Source of the DNA: an uncultured Pirellulaceae bacterium
GTDB taxonomy: Bacteria > Planctomycetota > Planctomycetia > Pirellulales > Pirellulaceae
Direction of reading: 5' to 3'
NCBI GenBank assembly: GCA_934278005.1
Contig: CAKQWG010000069.1
Span: 1-16,448 of the forward strand
DNA length: 16,448 nt
Shown here: positions 1 to 8,500 of the stretch, one piece after another
How positions within the stretch are numbered: position 1 is the stretch's first letter
How the letters are laid out: every line of letters starts with the position of its first letter
Made by a program: the position numbers and the translations under genes
Notes under the pieces: model-generated
Seen by the model: only the letters and a program-made list of their open reading frames with translations
The model's database searches: none
Told to the model about the DNA's origin: nothing

Positions 1-2409
1 GCTGGGCTGGGTCGCCGGCCGAGCCTGCGCGGTGCTGCGCTCGGGCTCAGTAAGCGTGGGCTCAGTAAGCGTGGGCTCAGTAAGCGTGGGCTGAGTAAGC
101 ATGGCATGGCGGTGGGTGGCCAAACGGCTCTCCGCTTCACCGCTAAGTGCACGGCCGCTGCTGGTATGCGAATTGAGATAGTTGATGACTTGCAATACGT
201 CGGTGGGCGTCAGCATGCCATCGCCGTTGGTGTCAATAAAGGGCGGAAAAGTCAAATCGGTTCCCACCAAAGTCCGCGCCCCCCGCAGGTTGATTTCGTT
301 GATGATCAGCAGCGCGTCGATAGGCGTGATCAGCCCGTCGTTATTGACGTCGACAGGCTGGCTGGCATTGTGCCACTGCGAGCTGGCGGGGCCGAAGCCA
401 AAGTCGATTTCCGCAGCGACCTGGCCCGCCGTGAGCGTTACCATCTGCCTGGCGGACTGAGGGAGCAGTGGCTGATTGCTCCCCAAGGGGCTAGCCTGAA
501 CCCAGTACGTTCCGGAGGGCAGAGCAGGGAAGCTGTATGTGCCCAACGCTGTGGTAGTCGTTGAAGCCTGCGGACCAAACTGCAAGTTGTCAAGCTTGAC
601 GCTGGTATTTCGACGACCACCGGCGATGATGTAGGCGATGTCGACCGCCGGCCGAGTGATCGTCAGCGTTGCGAATTGTCCGATGCTCAGCGGTGGTGTG
701 GTTACCCGCTCCAGCAGCTCTCCCGCGGCATTGTAGGCTTCCAATTGCCCGACTGCCTGGGCGACTGGAGCGATGACGTCAATTTGTACAACGCCGGTCG
801 GCGTCGAAAAATTGGCTTGTAGCCGCCGCGAGCTAGAGGTCCATAGCGACGTGAACGACTGTAGCGACTTGGAGTATCCCTGAAAGTTCCGCGTGCCCGT
901 ACTCGTACCGGTTCCACTTAGGGCCGCTATGCGTCCATCTCCGTCGGCTCCTACGGCATTCAACGTGTAGCGCGGATCGAATCCAGGGGGTAGGACGCTG
1001 GTGGGTAGATTGTCCGGTTCAACCACCGTCCGCAGCTGCAGTGGACTCCCCTGGCCATCGGTCAATTCGATCCGCCAGCCCGCTTGGCCAAACTCTCCAG
1101 GCTCGGACGTCCCATTGAGGTTGCTATCGATCCATACCGATCCATTGATGCCGGCAGTCGTCGCGGCAGCAGCCCGGTTGATACGCCCAACAAATACATT
1201 GCTGATGACTCCGGTTTTCGAATCGCGGGCGCGAATCTCTATTTGCTGAGTTTGGCCTGGTACGGTGCCTGGTACGGTGATGCTCAAGTCGAGTTCCGCT
1301 TGAGGTGCATCGGGTGAAATGATTGTCTGCCATGGACCGCCATCAAAGCGGACTTCAACCTCGCGAATGCGATTGATCGTGATCGAATTGCCCAGACCGG
1401 ATGGGTTTTGATTAGGCAAGCTGCGTACGCTGGCTTGGCCGGTGAATTTGTATTTGCCACTGACGCTGTCCCAGTAGCCGGTGCCGGTCAACTGATGAGG
1501 CACGTCGAGCACATCAAAAATACCGTTGCCGTCGCGGTCTTGCCAACCCACCATAGCCAATGTGCTGGCCGGTGAGGTGAGCGTTGAGTAGGCGGTATCG
1601 AGCAGCGAGCCCGCCGCCATGATGCTGGGCTGTTGTTCAAAGCCGGCCGCTGGATTATTGGCCGCATTGACGTTTTGGGTATTGTAATATCCACGTTGAT
1701 CGTAATACGAACCACCTCCTGCATACTCATCGCGTGCCCAGAACAGATGCCCAGTCTCGTGGGCGTAGGTGGAGGCTGGGCGGGTCGAAGGGACGACCAT
1801 GAACAGTCCACCGGCGAACGAAAACGCTCGGTTAAAGGAGCCGCCGGCAAAGAACTGGCCGTCGCTGTCATTGAGGCTGGGGACAACGAAAATCGTCATT
1901 GACCAGTCCGTACCCAGCTTGACGCGCTGCGCGTGATTGAATGCTCGCATGTCGGTTTCGAGACTACCCGTGCGCTCAAAACCGATCGTATTGAGGAACT
2001 CGGAAGTCCACAGGTAATAGTCGTTTGAGCGGCGACTGATCGGCTCGTACGGCGTTTGTACCGGTGTTTGGGCGTAGGTTGTGTCGATCGTAAAACTGAG
2101 CGGAGCCAGCGGTGACTTTGTCTCCAGCAGATCGACCCACCAGTCCACCCCGGTACGCACATTGGCGAGCACTTCCTGGATGTGCTGGGAGGTCCAGTTC
2201 TCGGTGCTGGTGTCGATCTGGCCATTGCTCTCCAGTAGAACGGGTGTCACGGCCACGCTGCCAAGCATGAATTCGCCGGTGTCAGCCGGGGTTGCGCCAA
2301 ATGGCAGCCCGGCCAGCAAACGCCGCGTCTCGAGTGTCTCTAGCACCGGCCGTCTATTTCGAGAATCGGCGCCTCGATACTGGCGGCGAATAGACTGAGG
2401 TCTGACCAT
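1..2409 (-). CDS. Predicted secreted metzincin-like zinc metallopeptidase with SdrD_B-like region and dockerin-like pair (partial, runs off window)
   Basis: 803 codons read without a stop from ATG at 2409-2407 to the window edge, so the C-terminus is missing. An in-frame TAG directly precedes this ATG, fixing the earliest start; no clear Shine-Dalgarno is seen. Residues 23-33 carry a LEPR-XLL-like motif (LETLETRRLLA). Residues about 44-290 form the peptidase region: HETGHLFWARDEY at 217-229 gives His217, Glu218, His221 and Asp227, the HExxHxxxxxD spacing of metzincins, and SIMA at 262-265 resembles a Met-turn. Residues about 420-680 look SdrD_B-like (GSVWIDSNLNG at 423-433), apparently split by a beta-sandwich-like insert. 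Two calcium-loop dockerin-like repeats follow (687-698 and 726-737), then TLTEP repeats. I see no cysteine. It probably cleaves protein outside the cytoplasm; the substrate is unknown. It lies 162 bases downstream of the giant gene on the same strand. The architecture is well supported, the activity inferred. Confidence 0.9.
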   Translation of the reverse strand, partial: MVRPQSIRRQYRGADSRNRRPVLETLETRRLLAGLPFGATPADTGEFMLGSVAVTPVLLESNGQIDTSTENWTSQHIQEVLANVRTGVDWWVDLLETKSPLAPLSFTIDTTYAQTPVQTPYEPISRRSNDYYLWTSEFLNTIGFERTGSLETDMRAFNHAQRVKLGTDWSMTIFVVPSLNDSDGQFFAGGSFNRAFSFAGGLFMVVPSTRPASTYAHETGHLFWARDEYAGGGSYYDQRGYYNTQNVNAANNPAAGFEQQPSIMAAGSLLDTAYSTLTSPASTLAMVGWQDRDGNGIFDVLDVPHQLTGTGYWDSVSGKYKFTGQASVRSLPNQNPSGLGNSITINRIREVEVRFDGGPWQTIISPDAPQAELDLSITVPGTVPGQTQQIEIRARDSKTGVISNVFVGRINRAAAATTAGINGSVWIDSNLNGTSEPGEFGQAGWRIELTDGQGSPLQLRTVVEPDNLPTSVLPPGFDPRYTLNAVGADGDGRIAALSGTGTSTGTRNFQGYSKSLQSFTSLWTSSSRRLQANFSTPTGVVQIDVIAPVAQAVGQLEAYNAAGELLERVTTPPLSIGQFATLTITRPAVDIAYIIAGGRRNTSVKLDNLQFGPQASTTTTALGTYSFPALPSGTYWVQASPLGSNQPLLPQSARQMVTLTAGQVAAEIDFGFGPASSQWHNASQPVDVNNDGLITPIDALLIINEINLRGARTLVGTDLTFPPFIDTNGDGMLTPTDVLQVINYLNSHTSSGRALSGEAESRLATHRHAMLTQPTLTEPTLTEPTLTEPERSTAQARPATQPS
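43..102. repeat. Four tandem 15-bp repeats coding for TLTEP-type pentapeptides
   Basis: The unit gggctcagtaagcgt is repeated exactly at 43-57, 58-72 and 73-87, and again at 88-102 with two changes (gggctgagtaagcat). Being 15 bp, it keeps frame in the peptidase gene and encodes MLTQP followed by three TLTEP units (residues 770-789). Confidence 0.95.
172..357 (-). other. Dockerin-like EF-hand pair of the peptidase protein
   Basis: Residues 685-746 hold calcium loops DVNNDGLITPID (687-698) and DTNGDGMLTPTD (726-737), each followed by a short helix (ALLIINEIN and VLQVINYLN). The second helix plus linker (DVLQVINYLNS) is identical to that of the giant protein's first dockerin-like repeat. Confidence 0.85.
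370..1152 (-). other. SdrD_B-like region with beta-sandwich-like insert
   Basis: Residues 420-680. GINGSVWIDSNLNGTSEPGE (421-440) then GQAGWRIELTDGQG is the SdrD_B pattern. The closing strands appear late (LGTYSFPALPSGTYWVQASP, 622-641). Between them, about 485-615, lies a segment ending in VKLDNLQFGP (604-613), typical of carbohydrate-binding-like beta-sandwiches. The two-part reading is inferred. Confidence 0.55.
1540..2280 (-). other. Metzincin-like catalytic domain
   Basis: Residues 44-290. The domain opens with a segment rich in Trp (WTSQHIQEVLANVRTGVDWW, 71-90), a core strand WSMTIFVVPSLND (169-181), then HETGHLFWARDEY at 217-229 (DNA 1723-1761) and SIMA at 262-265. His217, His221 and Asp227 fit the three zinc ligands, with Glu218 as general base. 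The position that is usually Gly in HExxHxxGxxH/D is Trp224. Confidence 0.75.
2311..2343 (-). other. LEPR-XLL-like motif of the peptidase protein
   Basis: Residues 23-33 read LETLETRRLLA after an Arg-rich start. This differs from the giant protein's LETLEPRQLLA only at Pro/Thr and Gln/Arg. As there, no classical hydrophobic signal peptide is seen. Confidence 0.7.
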
Positions 2410-2415
2410 CTACGG

Positions 2416-2452
2416 TGCGTCCATTTTAGGTGCGTTTAGGCTGCGTTTTAGG
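2416..2452. repeat. Three short direct repeats upstream of the peptidase gene
   Basis: On the plus strand tgcgt followed by tttagg occurs three times: tgcgtccattttagg (2416-2430), tgcgtttagg (2431-2440) and tgcgttttagg (2442-2452). They end six bases before the peptidase start codon. They could be a binding site, a leader element or slippage products; no family is recognised. Confidence 0.6.
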
Positions 2453-2491
2453 TCGCCGAGCCGGCCGATGCTCCGCCGCCCCCTGGGCTGA

Positions 2492-2515
2492 GCACGCGCC
2501 GTTTTCTGCGCGTGC
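2492..2515 (-). terminator. Possible hairpin terminator or RNA processing hairpin
   Basis: gcacgcgc (2492-2499) and gcgcgtgc (2508-2515) form a perfect 8-bp stem around an 8-base loop, 57 bases downstream of the giant gene's stop. No U-tract follows on the minus strand, so a classical intrinsic terminator is not established. An mRNA-stabilising hairpin is equally possible. A weaker hairpin (ctcaagc 2527-2533 with gcttttgag 2540-2548, two-base bulge) lies nearer the stop. Confidence 0.35.
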
Positions 2516-2571
2516 CCATGCGACAACTCAAGCTTACCTGCTTTTGAGCAACAGTCACCAATTCTAATCCA

Positions 2572-5500
2572 TTAAATCTTACCTAATAGGTCCTCCACCA
2601 ACGCATCGGCCAACGAATCGGCGATTGGCCCATCGCTATCGCGACGATCGGTTAAACCGGCCCAAAAGTCATCCACGGAGCTTCCGGTCTGAGCCGCACC
2701 GGCGAAGTCGTTGCCGACTGCAAATTCATCGTTGTTAGCCAATAGGGCTTGGTCGTGAACCGAGGTCGCCCCCTCGCTACGCTCCGCCAAGCGAGCTCGC
2801 AACACGTCTTCCAGACCACCGGCCCAGTCGCTGGCTAGGACAGTCAGCTCGCTGGCCCCGTGTTGATCCGAGCTGGCGTTACCGAGGGCTAGTTCGCCCT
2901 CGGTCGACAAACCGGCTAGTCCAACATCGCTGGCCTCACCTTCACCCGAGGCGCGTGGCCGCGAGTTGAGGTAGGTGATGATGATATTGACGTCCTGTGG
3001 GGAGACCAGCCCATCGCCGTTGACATCTACAAAAGGTGGCAAACCAGTCGCGTCGGCCAGATCCAGTATTCTAGGAGCTGACGAGTTGAGGTAGTTGATA
3101 ACCTGCAACACGTCGATCGGCGAAACGAATCCGTCTCCATTGACGTCCAAACCATTGCCCAAGTCATCGCGGATGCCATTGGGGTTGAAGAACGGATTGG
3201 CCAAGATGGTGACGCGGTGGTCTTCCACTTCGCCATCGGGTGCCGCACCGAATGAATTGGCGACGGCATTTTTATCAGTGCTCAAGCGAACGCGTGCAAA
3301 CGTGTCCCCCAGCACAGTTCGAGCTGGTCCAGTTCCGTCGCTGGTGCTGCGCGGTACCGTGAAGGCTACCGTCGACGTGCCGGGCGCTACTTGTTGCGAG
3401 CTGATGATGCGTTCGGTATCGGCGAAGATACCATTGCCATCGAAATCGATCCATAGCGAGGCGTAGGCGGGTTGGCCGGTCGTATTCGTAACCGACAAAG
3501 TGACACTGCTTTGGAATGCCGAGTAGAGCGTTAAGAATGTAGCTCCGTCGTCGCCGCCGTCAGCGTCGTCGCGGCGCGCATCGGCGTCCGCAGTGACCGT
3601 CGGCCCGAGGCTCAACCCTGGGACGACTTTGTGACGCGGTCCATCTTCCGCAAAGGTTGACTGGTAAGGTGCCGGAGCATCGCCGTAATCGAGTCCTTCA
3701 CCTTGGAAGATGACCAGCGTCGTAGTGCCGTCTGGGTTGTTAGCCTTGAGCGGATTGCCTGCCAAGTCTCGAATTGGGCCGCTGCCCAATGCGCCCAGGC
3801 CCGACACACTCGTGGCACCTTCGATCAGGATTTTGCTGCCGAGTCGCGTGACGATGACGCCGGGTAGGTTTTTCGCGGTTATGGCGGAAACGATCAAGGC
3901 AGCGGTCTCTTCGGCTGTTTGATCCGCTTTGACAGTCACAGGAATCGCAACGGATGCTGCTTGGCCGGCTTGACCGCTCTGCGTGAGCACGGTCTGCGTC
4001 ATGTTGAGCACCACGTCCGCAGCGCTACCGAGCGTGACTAAGCCACCGCCGGCATTGACCGGGGTCAATCCCAAGGACGCCGCATTGATTGCGGTTACCA
4101 AGGCGTTAGCTACGGTCTGGGCGTCGGCTCCAGCGGCAAAACGGACGGCTACGTTTCCGGTATTGACGCTGCCGTTGGTGTCGATCTCGAACGTTACTGG
4201 CGTTCCTGTACGAGCGATCGTAAAGGTTTGCCCGTCCTCCAATCCCGTGGGTGATCCGGCCGATAGTGGAATTTGAATTCCAAACGCCGTCTGCACGCCG
4301 GTCTTACCGGTGACTATCAAACCGCTGTCGATAGGATCGACAGAGACCAACCGCGAGCCTTGAATCTGCAGAGTTCCCGGAGCAACTTCTGCCACGGTTA
4401 CATTCAGCAGTGCTCCCTTGATCGAGGTTTCGATCGAGCGGGCTACGCTTTCCGGCGTCGACGTTTCGTCGATGGTGATGGCTCGATTTCCGCTGCTTAC
4501 CGACCCGTCCAGATCGAGTTCGAACACGACGCGTCGCGCACCATCGTCGATGGCAAACGTTAACCCATCTAAGACTGTTGGATCGGCAGGCGCATCGGGC
4601 ACGCTGACAAGGTAGCCATACTCCAGCTCAAAGACGGTCTTCGCTCCGCTGGAGTCGACGATCGAAAGTTGCGAGCCATCGGCGTATTGCGGCACAGCGA
4701 TCAGTGACGCAGCTGGAGAGTTTAGGAAGCGAATGGTGTAGACGCTCTCCGGTTCCCAGATGCCGGCTAGCGGCGTCAAGCGGATGATCCCGTTGGTCGC
4801 ATCAAAGCCGAAGACATAGTCGCGGCCCTGGATCAGTGGCTGGTTTTGCATCCGCACGCCATCCACGATCTTGGGACCGTAGACCACTACCGAGGAAGAC
4901 GACACGGTAGCCGGATCGACACCCGCACCTGAGGCAGGGTCGCTGGGCTCGATGCCATCGACAATGTGGATGTCGAAGTAATTAAGTATTCCACCGATCA
5001 ATTCCACGACGCCCGTCGCTGGGTTGCCATCGAGTCCGGCAAAGTCGTTGTCGACTGGATTGAGCAGTACCACTGAAGGTCCGACTAAGTCGGCGCGATC
5101 CGCCGCACCGCGGTCCTTGAATACGTTCTCACCTTGGCCAGCGGGGGATTCGATCGTTGGATCGTCCGCGCGAAGTTGGCCGTTGATATCGTACTGCGGT
5201 GCCAAAATCGGCGACGCAGCGATGCCTAGCGGCTGCTTGACCGCTAGCAACGATGTTCGGTCTTGCAGTGAATCGATACTGCTATCGATCAGCGGCGATC
5301 CGGCCGATGGATACAGATTGCCCGTGGTTGGATCGACGAACACTTGCTGCGAATCGGGGATCAGCAGCGGGAATTGCCCCACGGTAGCTCCTCCGGCCAC
5401 ATTGGCTGTGTTGCGATAGAAAGCTGTGCCGCCGATGACCGTGCGTTGGTAAACTGTGCCGCCGATGGTCGTCGACGTGCTCGATGCATCTACGTTGATG

Positions 5501-8500
5501 CCGGTCGTCGTATTGGCAATAACGTTGTTGAGCAGCGTGGCCGCGGCGTTGTTCTCGACCACGATGCCTTGCCCGCCGGCCGTATAGACTGGCGCGGACG
5601 CGTCGCCGGTGATCGTTCCTCCCACCACGGTGTTATTGATCAAGCGTACGAAAGGCACAGCGGCAGGCGCCGCTCCGGCAGCGGTCGGTTGACCGCTGAT
5701 GCGAATGCCGCCCGCTCCATTGGAAACCAACTCGCTGTTCATCACCACCGCGCCCGGTGCCAAACTGTCGACGTTAAGCGTCACCGTATTGCGTGGTGCG
5801 CCCAGCAGCGGTGCCCCGGTGACTGGATCGCGGCCGGGGGTGGCCACGTCGATACCGTAGTTGAGCGAATTAGAAATGCGCGTGCCGTTGATCACCACTT
5901 GGCCCTGTGGCCGCTCGCGATTGGCCGTCCCCGCGCCCTGCGATTCGAGCTTGATGCCGATTGAATCGGGCACGTCGATCGAAGCCTGGCCGATCAATAC
6001 CACGGTATCGCTTGTCGAACCCGTCCGATCATTGTTCAGCAAGTTCGCTGAGATGTTCAACTGCGACTGGATGGCATTTGAGTTGATGATGTCGCGAACG
6101 CGGGCCGCGATCACTTGAGCGCTCTCGGAACGTCGCGTGCCGCTGATCGGATCTAGAGCCGAGGTGCTAAACGGTACCGCGATGTGGCCCGGTGCAACGG
6201 TGCGCGAATCGTTGATGTTGTCCATTTCAAAGGTCAACACAGTCGTGCCATCGCTGAGCGTAAAGGTATCGCCAGCCACGATCTCAGCGGCCGAATTGAA
6301 GCGGACGGACAAACCGGCCACTTGCAAATCGTCGATCTCAAAAGCGCGCACCAATTCGATGGTCGATCCGCTGCCGGGCAGGCCCGGGAAGCCATAGGTA
6401 GTGCCGCCGCGAATCTCGAATTGGTAGGGCCCAACTAAGATCTCTACACCACCTTGATCCGCGTTGTGCTGCGACGGGTTCGCCAAGCGATCTTGAGGGT
6501 CAGCGATGAAATCTGTGTTGGTGCTGGTCGAGTTGAGCACCATCTCACCACGCCCGGCAAGGCCGATGATGAAGTCGTCCAGGTAGACTCCTTCAAAAGC
6601 ATTGTTTTGCGCACCCAGTGCACCTGGATTGCTGTTGTTGGTAGTGCCGTCGGAGTTGGTGCCCGTATTGAAGGCGCTGAACAGGTCGCCGACGAAATTC
6701 GTCGTCCCGCCAAACGGTCCTGGTGAAAAGGCGTTCAGCGATGGAATGCGCTGGCCGGTGGTGAAATCGAACGAGTTGTACTGGATGAGTCCAGTCAGAT
6801 CGACCACGTTGCCGCGGACGCGATATGCGGAGTTGACACCGCCGGCAAAACGCTCGGCAACGCTGCTCTGCAGGGCCAACGCAACCTCTTCGGCGGACAT
6901 ATCCAGTCGGACGTTGACCGCTCGACCACTGCTGCCCACAGTCCCTTGCAACAACACAGGTGAATTGGTCGGTAGTAGCACGGTCGTAGCGCCAAGCAGC
7001 TGTACCCGATTTCCGACCGCTATCGGGTCGAATCCGGGTGGCAGCCCAGCGGCCACTGCGAGCGCGTCACGCAGCGTTTGTGCAACTTGAGATGCATTCA
7101 TATCGTCAGTAATCAGCACAGCAATTCCTGGCGCATCGGTAGGCCGTGGATTGAACACGAAGTCCACTCCATCGATGCTGACTCGCGAGCCGGCCGGGAT
7201 GGATGATGCGCTGGGAATGCTCAGCGTCATGCCCATCTCGATCTCAAACGTCTCGTTGTTGAGACGGAGTGTTTCGCCGTCGACCAAGCGCTCGCCGCTG
7301 ATCGTGCGAATCTCTGGTCCCTTGCCGCCAGGCAGCCCGAAGCCGAAGCCACCATAGGTCGAGAACTCGATCCTCAGTCGCACATTGCTCTTCCCAGCCA
7401 AGGCGTCCAGTGGCACGCGGGCTTGGCGGAAGTTGGCTTGATTGTCGAACAGGGGCTGAGTTTCGCGGTTGCCGGTCAGGCGATAATCGAATTCATCGTC
7501 AAAGGCACCGCGGTTGTTCACAGCCGGTTCAGGATTGGCGTCGTTATTGGTGGCCAGCAGGATCCACTTGCCGTCTTCGCCGGCCGCATAAATGCGGAGT
7601 GCGTCGCGCATGTAGTCCTGAGCGGTCGTCCCCTTGGGGAGGTCGGCCTGAGTCGCTTCGCCATCGAAGCGGTAGGTGAAGTACAGCGTCGGCAGCGAGC
7701 CCGCGGTAACGCTCGACAGATCAAACGGGGCGCTTTCGATGGCTCCCGCGGCGCCACCCGGGAAGTTATAGCTGTTGCTCAGCCCGGTGGAGTTGGGACC
7801 AGTCAGATCGCCCAGTCCATTAGTTACTGAGGAACCGTTTGCACCTGGCGACTGGAAACCGAAGTACAAGCTCTGACCGCCGTTGAACTCGACGCGCGAA
7901 TCGTTAGGAGTACGCGGCAGACCGTGCCCTTCATCTTCATTGCGATTTCCGGTAACGTGCCACAGGTTGAAGTCGAGAGTCGACATGGTCAGACCGGTAG
8001 CACCGCTCAAGCCCGTGCTGATGCTGGTTTGGCCGTTGGCAAACAGCGGCTGCAATTTTCCAGTCGTATCAAAGGCGTGAATGCGCCCTTGGTCATCGAT
8101 GCCAAACAGCATCTGACGCAGTTCGCCGTTCTGTGCGTGCACTGGGCCTTCGACTAGGCCGGTGAAGCGAATGCCGTTCAGATCATACGATCCGGCGATG
8201 TAGCTGGCGACATTGCCGCTGGCAAATCCCAGCGGATTGTTGACTACGTACAGGCCGCCCTCATCGCTGACCGCGTACATCCGTCCATCGATCACCGCGA
8301 CACCCGTGACGATGCCGCCAGGAGCCACACCGTAAGCGGCTACCGGGTTGTCCGCTGGACTATCATCGGCGGGCACGAGCGTGTTGCCAGAGCTCAACTG
8401 CACGCGATCGAGAGCTGCTGGGTTGACCGCAGCTACCAATCCAGGAATGGCCGAGTTGTTGATGGCAGTCGCTATTTTCTGCGCCACCATCTGTGCCGTG

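Larger units (their letters stand above)
2410..2571. other. Intergenic gap between the giant gene and the peptidase gene
   Basis: 162 bases without a credible gene. Read on the minus strand it holds, in order, a weak bulged hairpin (2527-2548), a perfect 8-bp hairpin (2492-2515), a GC-rich stretch and three short direct repeats near the next start. I cannot point to a convincing -35/-10 pair. Confidence 0.7.

Noticed and set aside
43..102. CRISPR-like or intergenic regulatory repeats
   Set aside because: The 15-bp units are directly adjacent with no spacers and are in frame within a coding region, so they are protein repeats.
438..2225. Several short minus-strand frames (438-620, 702-917, 1488-1886, 1896-2225), which might suggest a broken gene
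   Set aside because: They are all in one other reading frame. The frame starting at 2409 is open without interruption to the window edge and carries every recognisable domain, so the gene is intact here.
2492..2515. Strong intrinsic terminator
   Set aside because: The stem is good, but no run of U follows on the coding strand, so only a low-confidence entry is given.
2962..3156. Cellulosome component because of dockerin-like repeats
   Set aside because: No cohesin, scaffoldin or glycoside hydrolase catalytic domain is present. Dockerin-like pairs are common in planctomycete surface proteins without cellulosomes.
5344..5964. 206-codon open frame on the plus strand
   Set aside because: Antisense to the third beta-helix region of the giant gene; Arg/His-rich nonsense-like composition and no family match.
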